64,000 nucleotides of DNA from Arsenophonus sp052174475 (GTDB taxonomy: Bacteria; Pseudomonadota; Gammaproteobacteria; Enterobacterales; Enterobacteriaceae), in contig JBQMRO010000061.1 in the NCBI GenBank assembly GCA_052174475.1, forward strand, positions 1-64,000. The letters run 5' to 3'. Below, one piece after another: positions 1 through 12,355 of the stretch. The position numbers were made by a program, and so were the translations under genes. Each line of letters begins with the position of its first letter. Position 1 is the first letter of the stretch. The notes under the pieces are model-generated. The model had not been told where the DNA came from and ran no database searches. It saw nothing but the letters and a program-made list of their open reading frames with translations.

Positions 1-235
1 GGCTTTTATGATAGTGAACCTACAAAGTCGATGTATGAAAAACTGTAGTTCAAGAAAAGCAACCCTTTCAATGAAATTTAAGTTGATACAGTCTGATTAA
101 AAAGCTAGATCTGGTTAATTGTAGTTGAGGTGCTAAGCTGGTAGTAAAGAAGATCCAATTTAAGGATGAAAAAGAAATTCATGAAGTATTAGAGCGAAAT
201 ATAGTCTGACTCGTCATACACCAGATTTGCTAATA
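1..235 (+). mobile_element. IS256-family element, 3' end fragment (window edge)
   Basis: A frame around base 40 reads CSSRKATLSMKFKLIQS, the conserved C-terminal block of IS256-family (Mutator-type) transposases (family pattern CGSRxxTLxMxFKLxQSA). A VQFKD-like tail and the 3' end follow near 150-235, also seen at 11.6-11.9 kb and 15.45-15.69 kb. Stops interrupt it, so it is inactive. It is cut by the window start. Confidence 0.75.
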
Positions 236-237
236 GA

Positions 238-807
238 TTATATTATATAAGCTTTTATTATATATGGTAATAACTTATGGCCAGCAATTTGCCAAATTAT
301 TTGGCTAATTCCACAAGCTATAATCGCTACCAAAAACGCGCCTGCCATATCTAAAGGCCAATGCACACCAAGAAAAATTCTCGCCCATCCAATTGTAAGA
401 GGCAGTGTAAATAACAACAGCCCAATCCAATTCCTTAACCAAAATAAAAACCCAAAAGAGAAGGTAAAAGCAATAGTAGTATGATTGCTCGGAAATGATG
501 GTGTCGGAGCATGAGGAAGAAAATGTTGACCTACCCCCAAAATAAAAGGTCGATCTTGTGGGAAAATTACACCAATAAAACCGGAAATAATTAAACCTAT
601 AATAACTGCAAGAGCAGTTTTACAGACAAACACTCTTTGGTAAACTAAATTTTTCGATGACCCCAAAAGCCAGCAGGTAATAGTAATTAAGGGAAATATG
701 AGAATGAGTCGTTTAGCCAAAAAAATTACTAGTGTTAGCGTACTAATTGATGTAGTTGAGGTGGCATTAATAAAACTAAACAAACTTAAGTTAATATCAT
801 TTAGCAA
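238..807 (-). CDS. ybjG: PAP2-family undecaprenyl-pyrophosphate phosphatase (YbjG/BcrC-like)
   Basis: A 189-residue membrane protein that I recognise as YbjG-like from its start (MLNDINLSLFSFINAT) to its end; E. coli YbjG is about 198 residues. PAP2 phosphatase motifs are visible: DRPF near residue 87, PSNHTT near 106 and GVHWPLDMAG near 148 with the catalytic His. Several hydrophobic segments match an integral inner-membrane enzyme. The family dephosphorylates undecaprenyl pyrophosphate to recycle the lipid carrier for peptidoglycan and O-antigen synthesis. The gene stands alone between IS relics, and its stop lies 3 bases from the end of an IS256 fragment, so any original 3' neighbour is lost. 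A general PAP2 lipid phosphatase cannot be excluded. Confidence 0.85.
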   Translation of the reverse strand: MLNDINLSLFSFINATSTTSISTLTLVIFLAKRLILIFPLITITCWLLGSSKNLVYQRVFVCKTALAVIIGLIISGFIGVIFPQDRPFILGVGQHFLPHAPTPSFPSNHTTIAFTFSFGFLFWLRNWIGLLLFTLPLTIGWARIFLGVHWPLDMAGAFLVAIIACGISQIIWQIAGHKLLPYIIKAYII

Positions 808-829
808 TGTAAAGCCCTTATTAAATATG

Positions 830-960
830 CATTCTTAGTTATTAGTAAATATACTTATGGCAGTCAGGCTAACTCTGTTCTGATGCTTCATGAATTTGTT
901 CATGGTTTAAGAAATTGAATTGTTCTTTAAGAGAACGGCCAACGTCATCTCTTTTTCTTA
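830..960 (-). mobile_element. IS256-family element, short 3' end fragment
   Basis: Read on the minus strand, this matches the terminal non-coding end of the IS256-type copies (a GAAGCATCAGA-type block followed by a run ending near TTTACTAATAAC). No transposase domain is left. It lies just upstream of the ybjG-like gene. Confidence 0.5.
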
Positions 961-1109
961 AAAAGAGATGAAATTTGTTTACTTAAGCCTATTGTAGGTT
1001 GAAATTTTATTCAAGTATGTATTTTTTTAGCTAGTATACTAATACTAGTAGTAAACATTAATTTTAAAGTTTAGATTAATAATCTTTATTATTATTTTAT
1101 GTATTTTTT

Positions 1110-2960
1110 CTGAGAACAATTTTATTGATTGTTTACTAAGCCTGAGCGTCAGTAAAAATACTCGTCACTACATAGAATATTTATACGGATCTGTTGGCAG
1201 GAATCTGTTCATCAGAACGGCGAAGTCAAGTTTTGCTAACCATCATTTTCATCATTTTATATAACTTCGGTAATAGTGTACCTCATTTAAAATTCAATAA
1301 GAAACCATAGTAACTCGCCATCTTAAAATATCTGCCGGAATATGCCTAATATAGCGTCAAATTATCTCTTCCTGCGTTATCATAGGTAGTGCTCGTAGTC
1401 TGTTGCTACGGTTACTGTTGAATCCACTGATCTATAATTATATACAATTACTCTCACTTGCTGTAATGGTGCATTTTTAATTCATGGTAATTATCATGGG
1501 CATTTAAGGTATCGTTAGAAATATTTTACACTATGGCAAACTCATTTTGTATTTTTAGCGAAACGTACTTTCCAGTAATGTTCGTACGGCACCTTTCTTT
1601 AGGTAACGTCACCACTTCTCCTGCTATAGATATACCAAAGACCAAGAAATCTATAATTTATCAGGTCATCGCTGTGACGTAGAAGCCGGATGATGCACCT
1701 TGGCAGTAGGATTTTTCCCTTCGACTGCTCTTTTTTAAAAAATAGCTCTGCCATACATCATGTTTAATATCTATACCGCTACGTATGACGAAGATATGAA
1801 CATGAGATGTTCATTAAGTTATTAACTATAAGCATGCAAAGCATAGAAAATACCAATTTCGATACTCTGTTTGTATGCCTACTTCTGCATAGTGCGGGTG
1901 GCGTGTGTAAAATAAAGAATTGAGTAGTGGTCAGTTATTTTTAAAAAAGCCAAAAAAGATGGGGATAGTGAAAGTAATGTATTACCAATCACAGTTAATA
2001 AAATATAAATCTCCTGTGCTAACCACTGCTCGGTAGCTTTAACTCTGTATGAACTATAGGGTTTTAACTTACAGTTTTCACAGAAAAGAGCAGTGGGAAG
2101 ACAAATTTAGAAGAGACATAGCAATAACGTCGCCAAATAAAAACCTTGATACAACTTCTGCAGGTAAGCATTTGCTCGATAGCATTAACTGATTCATAAG
2201 TTGATATTTTAGCGCGTTTTTCAAGAAAATTATTTCACACTCGTCCAAATGGTGAAAAACAGTTTAGTTTGGCGGAAGAGATATACATTTGGATAAATTA
2301 CTCTCTAGATCTATTTTTATAGAAATAGAAATCGTTATCCTGTCTGCGTTTGTCAAGTCTATTGACAAGTTATCTTTGTGTTTGCTCCAGGAGGCGAAGA
2401 AAACGAACATTACTCCTAGCTCTCTATAAGTGATGAATTTATCGGAAAGTATATTTTCAGTTATTATTTCTCAATGCAATTTTATCAGTGTTATTAACTT
2501 GGCCTGGGCATTATTTAAAACATCAGATAATCGTGAGTAAAGGCGGAGGAGGAATACTTGCGTGCCAAAAATTGGGGGATCAAAAAATACATGCATTGCT
2601 GTATAGCCTCTTTTTGGGTGTCATAAAAATTCAATCGGTCTGCTTTTCTTGTTAGTTTTGAGAAAAGAAGATCATAAAATACTTTTTGTAAATAGGCAAT
2701 CTAATATGTGAAGTTGTATGTTATGTTCCTGATTTATCCGATTTACGCTTTTTAGGAGATTTATTCCGAGCTATTTGGATGAATTCCTAAAATTAACATA
2801 TTAGAGAGAAAAATAGCATTTAGATCATGAACATCTTCGAAACAGTATGCTATGCCGTTCACACTATACTGTTCTACATTTTCTCTATCCTTAAATTGAA
2901 CGCTCCTAATCCATTGTTGGTAATAAACAACACCTAATTTAAAGATAGATAACAGATTCA
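1110..2960 (-). mobile_element. IS91-family element relic (copy 1)
   Basis: This aligns by eye, inverted, with 44.02-45.69 kb over its whole length. Both copies share an upstream block translating as CFEDxHDL, a middle block equivalent to GKQLNQHLHIHISVT, and a downstream block near 1560-1610 equivalent to YWKVHF. HPHIHxSVT and HWxVHF are hallmarks of IS91-type (Y2/HUH) transposases. Every block is interrupted by stops and frame changes. The 67-codon open frame at 2761-2961 is part of the small upstream reading frame of the element, not a host gene. Confidence 0.6.
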
Positions 2961-3010
2961 CGAAGCATCAGAGTGTAACTTCACTATCATATACCAAATT
3001 TAGTAATAAC
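2915..3010 (+). mobile_element. IS256-family element, 3' end fragment
   Basis: The blocks AATTTAAAGAT, ACGAAGCATCAGAGTG and CATATACCAAATTTA are the same 3' terminus seen at 170-235, 11.8 kb, 15.63 kb and 54.82 kb. It abuts the IS91-type relic, which suggests one element inserted into the other. Confidence 0.6.
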
Positions 3011-3405
3011 TCTTTTTAGTGTAACATTCCCTATAAAAAAATTAATAGCAGCTATTTAACTAAAAATTAACTAATCTAAAAACAAATGCTTAATTTTTAC
3101 AAATACATTTATAGGACCGTATAGCATAGCTATTACTTAAAATAAAAAACTATTTATGTTTTACATAAGCAGTTTGTTTGCTGCTTATTAAACAAAAATA
3201 ATATTTTTAGTAATCTTATATTCTAATCAGAATATGATAACCGATACATCTCATTGATTGAATGTTTCAGGTATTTGTGAGATGCATTTGACAGTAAACT
3301 TTATCGCCATTTTAAATAGCAATCTGCTTTTAGCAATTAATAATTAAAAATAAAGATATACATTCACTACTTTAATTTATATCAAATCAATAATAATTTT
3401 TTTAT
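3011..3405. other. AT-rich intergenic region, nothing recognised
   Basis: About 400 bases downstream of typA. I see no open frame, transposase block or convincing terminator, only AT-rich sequence. Confidence 0.5.
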
Positions 3406-5235
3406 TTAAACTTCTTTATCTCTGTAAGCACGACGGCGATCATTTTCTGTTAAATAGCGTTTCCTTAAACGAATTGATTGTGGCGTAATTTCTACTAATT
3501 CATCATCATCGATAAACTCTAATGCCTGCTCTAATGTTTTTTTAACCGGCGGGGATAAAGTTATAGCTTCATCCGTTCCTGATGCACGTACATTGATCAA
3601 TTTTTTACCGGTTAAACAGTTGACAGTTAAATCATTAGAACGAGAATGGATACCAATAATTTGTCCTTCATATACTTCAGAACCATGACCAAGAAATAAC
3701 TTACCGTGATCTTGCAAATTATAAAGCGCATAAGCTATCGCTTTACCTTGACAATTTGAAATTATAACGCCATTTTTTCGACGACCAATTTCACCAGGAC
3801 GTATCTCATTATAATGACTAAAGGTTGAATACATCAAACCGCTCCCTGATGTCATTATCATAAACTCAGTTCGAAAACCAATTAGTCCACGACTTGGAAT
3901 AATATAATTAAGCCGAACACGTCCTTTACTATCAGGCAACATATCGCGCACCTCACCTTTACGTTTACCTAATGCAATCATAACATCGCCTTGATGTTTC
4001 TCTTCAACACTGAGTGTAACCTGTTCAAAAGGTTCCTGTTTACGACCTTCAAATTCACGGAAAATAACTTTAGGCCGAGAAACAGCTAATTCAAACCCTT
4101 CACGGCGCATGTTTTCAATCAATATCGAAAGGTGAAGTTCGCCACGACCGGAAACGCAGAAAGCATCGGGATCGTCAGTCTCTTCTACACGTAATGCAAC
4201 GTTATGCACTAACTCTTTTTTCAGGCGATCTAAAATTTGACGGGAAGTAACATATTTTCCTTCACGCCTACAAAACGGTGAGGTATTAACACAGAAATAC
4301 ATACTTACCGTTGGCTCATCAACAGCTAATGCTGGCAATGGTTCAATGTTATTTGGATCACATAAGGTATCTGAGATATTTAATTCCCCCAACCCTGTTA
4401 AGGCAATAATATCACCAGCTTCAGCAATCTGAGAATCGATACGCTTTAATCCTAAATGCGTTAATACCTTACCCACTTTACCACTACATCTTTTACCTTT
4501 ACTATTAACAATAGTGATTGTTTGATTTGGCTTCACTGCACCACGTTTAATGCGACCAATACCAATAACACCTAAATAATTATTGTAATCAAGCTGAGAT
4601 ATTTGCATTTGGAAAGCGCCTCCCATATCAACTTGCGGAGGAGCAACATATTTTATAATTGCTTCGTAGAGTGGCGTCATATCTGCAGCCATATCATTGT
4701 AATCAGTTCCAGCAATACCATTTAAGGCTGAAGCGTAAATGACAGGAAAATCTAGTTGCTCATCAGTTGCTTCTAAGTTGACAAACAGATCAAAAACTTG
4801 ATTAACAACCCAATCAGGTCTTACGCCTGGACGATCAATTTTATTGACTACCACAATCGGTTTTAAACCATGAGCAAAAGCTTTTTTAGTAACAAAGCAG
4901 GTTTGCGGCATCGGGCCATCCATAGCATCAACCAATAGCAATACATTATCAACCATTGACATAACCCGTTCAACTTCACCACCAAAATCAGCATGCCCCG
5001 GCGTATCAACAATATTAATTTGATAATTATGCCATTTGATGGCGGTATTTTTTGCTAAAATCGTGATACCACGTTCTTTTTCTAAATCATTGGAATCCAT
5101 TACACGTTCATCGAAATTATTACGTTCATCAAAGGTGCCAGATTGTTGTAATAATTTATCGATCAATGTCGTTTTCCCATGATCGACGTGGGCGATGATG
5201 GCGATATTTCTTAAATCATTGATATTTAATATCAT
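3406..5235 (-). CDS. typA: Ribosome-associated GTPase BipA/TypA
   Basis: The product has 609 residues, against 607 in E. coli, and is collinear throughout. The GTPase motifs are intact: AHVDHGKTTL near residue 15 (P-loop), DTPGHADFGG near 78 and NKIDRPG near 132. They are followed by the EF-G-like domains and the BipA-specific C-terminal domain (RASGTDEA near 559, LTENDRRR near the end). BipA is a translational GTPase acting on the 70S ribosome and 50S assembly, important in cold and stress. The start at 5235 precedes the motif DLRNIAIIAHVDHG by only a few residues, adding two relative to E. coli. It stands alone: glnA, its usual neighbour in enterics, is not recognisable upstream. Confidence 0.97.
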   Translation of the reverse strand: MILNINDLRNIAIIAHVDHGKTTLIDKLLQQSGTFDERNNFDERVMDSNDLEKERGITILAKNTAIKWHNYQINIVDTPGHADFGGEVERVMSMVDNVLLLVDAMDGPMPQTCFVTKKAFAHGLKPIVVVNKIDRPGVRPDWVVNQVFDLFVNLEATDEQLDFPVIYASALNGIAGTDYNDMAADMTPLYEAIIKYVAPPQVDMGGAFQMQISQLDYNNYLGVIGIGRIKRGAVKPNQTITIVNSKGKRCSGKVGKVLTHLGLKRIDSQIAEAGDIIALTGLGELNISDTLCDPNNIEPLPALAVDEPTVSMYFCVNTSPFCRREGKYVTSRQILDRLKKELVHNVALRVEETDDPDAFCVSGRGELHLSILIENMRREGFELAVSRPKVIFREFEGRKQEPFEQVTLSVEEKHQGDVMIALGKRKGEVRDMLPDSKGRVRLNYIIPSRGLIGFRTEFMIMTSGSGLMYSTFSHYNEIRPGEIGRRKNGVIISNCQGKAIAYALYNLQDHGKLFLGHGSEVYEGQIIGIHSRSNDLTVNCLTGKKLINVRASGTDEAITLSPPVKKTLEQALEFIDDDELVEITPQSIRLRKRYLTENDRRRAYRDKEV

Positions 5236-7439
5236 ATAATCTTATCTCTATAGTTTTAAGAGAGTAATATGAACATGTTAATGGAGAGAAATAAAAAATC
5301 ACTTAACCCTTAGCCAGTAAGATTAATCTATTTTAATGAAAGTAAAGTATAACCTAACAATACCCATTGATAAAAGAAGAGATTATGCATTTTAGCTTAA
5401 TTTAATTGTATATGATAAATTAGGTGCCGGGGTTATTAACCTATTAGAGTCATCAATATAGATACATGCCACGAGTGTATTTTAATGTCGTAATCTAACT
5501 ACAACTTAATAGTAGATTGTATGGGTCGCTAAAAATCTGGCCGGCGATAACTCCGATGTTGATAACTCTGTTCAGCTTATTGCCAATGAGATTATTAATT
5601 ATAACTATAAATAATTTAAGTTACTCTTAGGTAGTCATTATGACCTCTCATTAGTTGTTACTTATTTTTTATTTAAAATAATTCAATTTTACTGTTGCCA
5701 TTAATACTAGTTCTTTATTATATTATTTTTTGACGTTTACTTAATTTTAAAAAATTATAATATCAGAGCTACTCTTTACAAGCTTAATCCCAATAAAAGA
5801 TTCTATCTATGTATCATATCTAAAAAAATAGTATGATTTTTTAGATAATTCAAGCATAGTTTTAAACTAATCTTGTATAGACTGGAATGGAGTTTTACTA
5901 GCCAATGCAATTCCTAATTGCGCAGTTAAATATATCAACGCAGAATGATCTTAAGCTCTTGAGCAGAATTGAAAGGATAGTTTACAGTGTATCTTATTTG
6001 CCCATTAAATCGCTTTATCATACCACATTTATTTGAAAGTGCCTTAGCGGACTAAGGCTGTGTTCTATATCAGCCTCTATAAATAAACGGGCGAATTCCT
6101 GTTTTTCGATAACTGAACATTTTGTAGTAAAAAATAATTTTTAAGTAATTAATAAATAGTTATTGGATATCTCGATTAAAATCATATAAGAAGCATCGAG
6201 CATTAACCGCTGCCTTGGAATTACCAAGACAGCTAAAAACCTATAGAGTGGTATTAATTATACCTACGAAAAAGATAATGTCGTGAAGTTTTGTTTGGCA
6301 TTTTGGAAGATATTTTATATCTATATCTAGATAAGCAGATGTATAGCTTTTGAATTATTTATACTTCTGGATTCTGGAATTTTCTACCTTATTTCACGCA
6401 AATCCACCACTCATGATACCCTGTGTAAACAAAGATCCAAGCCAGATTAAGATGTAATGGGTTCAAGGAATTCGTGTAATGGGGAACACACCCTGCTAGT
6501 AAATCAACGAAAGGAAGAAAACATTTTTCACAAAAGAGAAACCGAATTCAACTTTTTGAGAAAGCAACAGTATCGGCAGCAAGCAATGGGGAATATGGCT
6601 GTAATCATCAACATCATCTCATTTTTTTCTTTAGCAACAGTAAGTTTAGATATGCCACATAACACTTAGTTAAAATAGATGCAGACTTTTGGTAACCTAA
6701 ATAGCAATTATGATTTAAATGTTGCAGTTATCTGATGATTGAAAGCCCTACTAATCATTATTATATTTTTACAATCAAACATATCCATCAATAGTCACCT
6801 ATTCCATGAATAGGACTGGGCGGCGATAATCTATGTAATAGTCCAGGACCAAACAGTTAGAAAAATAATCCATGGATGTGATAGAGATACTTAATTGATA
6901 AAGATTATGGTAAACAGGTTTCAAAAAAATTCTGTGAAGACAAAATAGTGGATATTGTGATAGCACCAATAGACAAAAACTGCGCCGTCATTGCCATTTA
7001 ATCTAATAAAGCTTCATTAGTATATGAATAAGCAGCACAAAATAATGACACCGTAAAATACTAGAAATTATACAATAATTATAAGAAAATATACGACGAT
7101 TATCTGAATATCGTTCAGACTGTTCTTATTTTTAGACAAACAGTACAGTATGAGAAGCCACTAACTGATTGCGGCATTAAAAATGTTTTTCTTTTTTTGA
7201 GATAAATACATAAAACAGTTTTAAGTTAAAATCCTTTAATAGCAGTAAGATCACTGCTAAATATAGCTATGATCACACGATCGATATATCAGCAGTTAAG
7301 CAATAATAAAAAACCATTTATTTTCTTATCCTCAATTGTTGCCTTGCACAATTTTGCTCAATAAACGTTATTAGTAAGTGTCTCTTATTAAACATTAATA
7401 ATGAAAAGTTTTACCTAACACGCGACAAAGGAGTTATTG
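5236..7439. other. 2.2-kb gene desert, no gene recognised
   Basis: Stops are frequent in all frames. The longest frame here (6457-6669, 70 codons) has no family resemblance that I recognise. A short plus-strand stretch at about 6890-6990 reads DKDYGKQVSKKF, loosely like the DKxYD block of IS5/IS4-type transposases, but too weak to call. It probably holds decayed genes or IS DNA beyond recognition by eye. Confidence 0.4.
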
Positions 7440-8860
7440 GTAAATCTGATATATATGTGATTAAGATATCTTCCGTTCTGATGCTTCATGAACCTGTTTT
7501 GCATTCTTAAATTAGATATTGTTTAGCACTATGGGGGTGATATCAGGTAAAATCTACTGAATCGGCTCTTCTAACTTTTCTTAATAGACTGAAGCAACTT
7601 AAATAATGTTGAATAGTTGTTTTTTTAAAATACAGTGCTTCGTGCGTTAGCTTCGTAATTTCAGAGTATTATAAAAGCTAATTCAATCGGATTCGTCGCT
7701 CTTTTGACATTCAGTGCACTGATGTAAGGGAATAGGAATGCCAGCTATTCTTTTTCGATTATTCTCCAGTTTCTTCATCGCTGAATGATATGCTGAAAAC
7801 TTTATAATAAACATCAATGGATTTATTAGCGGCATCACAACTCTCTGCTAGCTAAATCTCCCGCAGCTCACCCTTAACTTTCGATTTTATGCCTTTATGA
7901 GTGAAATTAGCACATCAGCTATTTTATATACCCAACAATATTGATGCTTCATCGTGTCAAAGAATATTTTTATCATTGTATTCCAAAAGCTAATAGAAAC
8001 AGGGTGTTCCCCTAGAAAACCATAGGAAATATGGTTAAAGAGTACAACGCATTTACCAGCCATTAAAAATTTATGCCCAGTTCGCTTCTGACTCTCGATA
8101 AGCATCTTCGACAGTAACGAGTTACTTACGTCCATGCAGTTGCCTCCGATAATAAGCAACAAGCAAATGGTAATTAATTGTCTGACAGGACAATTATATA
8201 TCATTAATCCACAAATAAACGTTAGAGATATCGATTAAATTATGCAATGGTACACCAGCTTGCCTGCGTTCTTTAAACCATTGTTGTTTCAGTTTGCTGA
8301 TGGCATTCGCAGAAAAGAACATGCACTTTCTCATCGAAAAAACCTAGAGCTTCCTGAAAATCATCGATGGCTAATGACTCATACCTCCCAAATACAAGTG
8401 ATTGGTAATAACTTTTTGATGATTTTGCACGATTTAGATAAGACGGAAGCAAAAGAAGCTGTTGAAGTATATTTCGTTACCACTGCGATCCTTAACCTTA
8501 GGGATTTTATCTCAAAATCGCCCATACCAGTCTGTATGGTTCGTTGGAGTAAATATCATTACAGAAAACTGTGGCATAATATCCGTCCGACAAATCAGCA
8601 TGCTGCATGTTTTTGCAGCATGCATTTGAGATTCCTTTCAACAGAGGTGCTACCAGATTCTCAGTAGAATTACGGATGCATTCATACAAAGGATACGCCA
8701 AGAGGTAATATCTGGTTTTGCTGATACCTATTACTAAAGGTAGGCTTTTCATGGCATATCATCTCTCTGTTGTTGAAATCATCCATAAGATCAATCAGCA
8801 GTATACGCCATGCATCTCAAAATTTCTATTTACTATAAATGAGTATAATTCCCAATAAAG
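7440..8860 (-). mobile_element. IS256-family element relic
   Basis: On the minus strand, 7887-8204 keeps a transposase piece reading SFWNTMIKIFFDTMKHQYCW then VYKIADVL. This corresponds to the family block GFWxALxxVFPxTxxQRCWVHKxANVL. The 3' terminus lies at about 7440-7510 (GATGCTTCATGAACCTG) and the 5' leader at 8750-8830. The spacing matches a nearly full-length copy of about 1.4 kb. Frameshifts and stops throughout make it inactive. Confidence 0.8.
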
Positions 8861-10150
8861 ACTACCGAATAACGGTTTACAAAATTTTTAAAAACTAAAA
8901 AAATAAAGAACCAAAGAACAAAATAATAGTTAGTTTACAATATTACAAATACTTTGTATTTGTACAAATAAATTATATTGAAATCAATATCAACATAAAA
9001 ACCACCCATACTTTTTACCGAAGAAAGTTTGCTCGCAGCTTTTGTGTGATTGGCAAATTTTATCACTAACACTAAAATTAAAACTTTACTTAAAAAAAAA
9101 TGAAAAACAGAGATAAAAAAGATAAACACGGTGAAATTTACACATCTAAAACCCCTTATAATATAACAGAAAATTTAAGATTCATAAACTTATTCTTTTG
9201 GATAAAAGAAATCTTCTTCTAGACAAAAAGGACTTAATTTTTCTAGGTGCTACCGGATATTACCACCAACTCAGACATGAAACCGCCATTTGATAGAAAA
9301 CCAGAAACAAATTGAGCAAGAAAATCTCACTTTTGATGAATTTATTTAATCATTGTATTATTAGATTAATCATCTGATATTTTCTGATATCAGATAAACC
9401 CTAAAAATGAAGATATTTCAACAAATCATTAAACAAATACTGCTATGTGTTACCATAATTGCAGCAAGACAATACTGAATAAGCCTAAACTTATTGTCTA
9501 TCAAATCCAATATAGCTTTAAAATATGGAAAATAATATGTAAAAACCCTTATCAAAAAATAGAGATTGAAACACTGGTAAAAAAAGAAAATAGGTATTTT
9601 AAAAAACTTTAAAAATAAAGCAGAAAAAACTTTGATGCAGTGTTACTACTAAAGTATAAAGCTACAGAGAAGCAACCAAATTTAAATTAAAAAATAACAG
9701 GTAAATTAACACAAGTAAAATAACCAAGACTCTAAAAAGAGAAGAAGAATATCAAATTATCTCTAAGTATTTTAACAGCATTGCCACTATACGAAAGTTT
9801 GTGTTAATGAAAGATTTCGAGTAACTACCAGGGAGAAGTTAAAGAAAAGTTAAAAGTGATTATTAATAAAAAAACAGAAAGCTCTTTGAATAGACAAAAA
9901 ATTAAAAAAAAAAGAAAAACAACGCCTTTTAACTTGATTAAACTAATTAAAAACAATGGATTTAACCTTGATGATTAAGAAATTAAATAACCCTTTAATT
10001 GAAAATTAAAACTATCCTTTATTTTTAATACTAGATAGGATAGATTTATTTGATCTGTTGTAAGATACAACTATCATAGGATAGTATGTTTTTAACCTAA
10101 CTCTCTAATTTAGAGCAATTAACCCCCCCTATAGCTTTCCTTAGTAACTT
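8861..10150. other. 1.3-kb region, unrecognised, very A-rich
   Basis: The plus strand is unusually rich in A tracts from about 8880 to 9970. Translated pieces are lysine- and asparagine-rich but interrupted by stops. I could not match any piece to a family. It may be a decayed gene or an AT-rich acquired segment. Confidence 0.35.
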
Positions 10151-10840
10151 CGCTTTTTCTTCATTTTATGTATTCTTTCTGACAATAATTCCGTTATCTG
10201 CTTGCTAATCTGAGCGTCGCGGTAAAAGTAGCGTCGCGTCATACAGACGCACTGTACTGATCTGTATGCAAAAATTTTTTCACTAGAATGGTGAATAAAC
10301 CTCGGTTTATAGCTTTTTGCAACCTTATCATCTCAAAACCATTACACACCTTCAGTTATAGTGTGCCTCTTTTACGATTATATAAGAAATCATAATAATA
10401 CACTATCTTAATGCTTAACTGAAATATGGATAATATATCGACAGATTATCTCTTCCTGAATTAGAGTTTTCTACTGGTACTGCATAATCCGACTATCCAT
10501 AATGATGAATAATTACTTCAACTTAGTTAATACCGTAATTTTGGACACAGATACCGAGCCTGGAGAGCTTAAGATAGCGCACGAAGTATTTCACGCTATA
10601 CCACTACCTCACTTCGTCTTTTTAATGAAGTGAACCTTCCAATAATCGTGCGTATTCTAGCTTCAGATAACGCTGCTACTGCTTACTGGCGCAGATGATA
10701 TTCCACAGATAAAGAAGACTATTGGGGCTTATCAGGTCATAGTTGTAACACAGAAGCCGGATGATCTAGCAACCTCGCTAGATTTCTTCGACGCTCCTTT
10801 TTTGAAGAATAACTAATGATATAAAACATCTTTAAAAGAT
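10151..10840 (-). mobile_element. IS91-family element relic (copy 2, truncated)
   Basis: This is collinear with 1110-1780 on the same strand and with 45.2-45.69 kb inverted. On the minus strand a frame near 10.64 kb gives DYWKVHFIKKTK, the IS91-type HWxVHF block. The 5' two thirds seen in copy 1 are missing, and the relic stops where an IS256 copy begins at about 10.85 kb. Many stops. Confidence 0.6.
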
Positions 10841-10844
10841 ACTA

Positions 10845-11880
10845 CACCATAGTATTCTAAGTTCCTACCGTCTTATCTGAAGCGTGTAAAAATCGGTGAA
10901 GAGTTGCTATCTATGGCTGGTACCTGTTAGATATATCCATCAACCGCTGATTTTCACGAAGCTCTAGAGAGATTCTTAGTAAAAAGCATAAGGTCTCTAT
11001 GCCGTACCATCAAAAGATTGAAACAGTGACGCCTTAAAAAATCATTAGTAATACGGTACTTGCGTGATTTAAGCGATACGCGTTACGTTTATTTTTGTGC
11101 TGATGGCATATGACGTGCTATTAAGCAAGCTGATTACCTTTGTCTGCTGCTTCATTATCGGCAGCTCTGCATGGACATAAGAAGCTCATTTCGGTTAAAG
11201 ATGCTTATCGAGAGTCAGAGGAGCGCACTGGGCGTAAATTTTAGTAACTGGTGAGCGCGTTGTTTAACCGTATTTTCAGGCTTGCTACAGGAGATAATTA
11301 TCTTAGTTTTTAGGAATGCAATCGAAAAAAAATATTCCCAGGCGCACGGCATCAATGTTATTGGGTAAATAAAATAGCTTATATACTAGTTTTATTCTCC
11401 AAAAATATGTAAACAAAAGTTAATGGTGAGCTGAAAGAAATATCTAGGTAGCAGAGGAGCTATAATTTCAATCATCAGAGTTCTGGATGTTTTTTGCAAT
11501 GTTTTCAGCAAAGTATCCTTGAAGTGATGAAGATGCTGGAGAAAGATTGAGAAAAACGACTGGCATTCTACATTTTTCCTTTAGCGCACTTAGCGTCAGT
11601 AAAGATAACAAATCCAATTGAATTGGTTTTTGTTATAGTGTGAGGATACGAATTCAATATACAAAGTACTGCACCTCAAAAACAACCATTTCAATGAAAT
11701 TTAAGCTGCCCCAATCTGCTTAAAAAAGCTAGAACTGGCTAAAGGAATTTAGCTTACTGATCCTGGTGATAACAATATGTAATTTAAGGATGGTGAATAG
11801 GTACAAGAAGCATCAAAGTGAAGATTATCCTAACCGTTACATACCAGATTTACTACTAAATCTTAGGCTCCTTAGTATAA
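10845..11880 (+). mobile_element. IS256-family element relic, 5'-truncated
   Basis: The frame reads SSYLKRVKIGEELL, then at about 11.07 kb YLRDLSDTRYVYFCADGI, matching the family catalytic-core block RDLSDxxYVYxWADGI. VFRNAIEKK (GFWNAL block) comes later, and the C-terminal block with the 3' terminus lies at 11.65-11.88 kb. The N-terminal third is missing. Stops and frameshifts throughout. Confidence 0.8.
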
Positions 11881-12355
11881 TTAAATAGATTGATTTATTA
11901 CTACTAAAAACTTATTAAATAACTGTTAAAGTTAACAACTAGTATTTATAGTTTTTACATAAAAATATGTAATATATTAATTACAGATAAATATTTTAGG
12001 TAACTATATAAACAGTTAATAACTAAGAAAAAATAGATAATTTATCCATTATTATTGCTATATTGTAGGCCTTGATTATGTTTGTTTACATTTAATGTTT
12101 AAATACAATTAACTTAGTTATAAACTAATAGGATTTAATATTAATGATATTAAAGTAATCCAGTTAAATAATCCTGAAAGTTATATTAATTATCTTTCTT
12201 AAAGAAAGATTCACTCTGCTATACAGCATAATTTAATTTTATAGCAAATTTTTTATATTACTGAATGTAATATTATTATTCTGCATTTTCTATCTTGTTA
12301 AATAAACACCGAGAACTTAATATTAGTTTTATTCTCTCTACAATAGAGAGAATCC
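11881..12355. other. AT-rich spacer, nothing recognised
   Basis: There is no open frame or repeat I can name. Part of it could be the lost N-terminal half of the nucleotide-sugar dehydrogenase gene that follows, but no Rossmann GxGxxG motif is readable. Confidence 0.4.

Noticed and set aside
6457..6669. 70-codon open frame as a possible gene
   Set aside because: No recognisable motif, no ribosome-binding site, and it sits in a region full of stops. Length is within chance expectation.
6880..7190. Possible IS5/IS4-type transposase fragment (DKDYGKQVSKKF)
   Set aside because: Only one loose block matches, and no second conserved block or repeat copy was found in the window.
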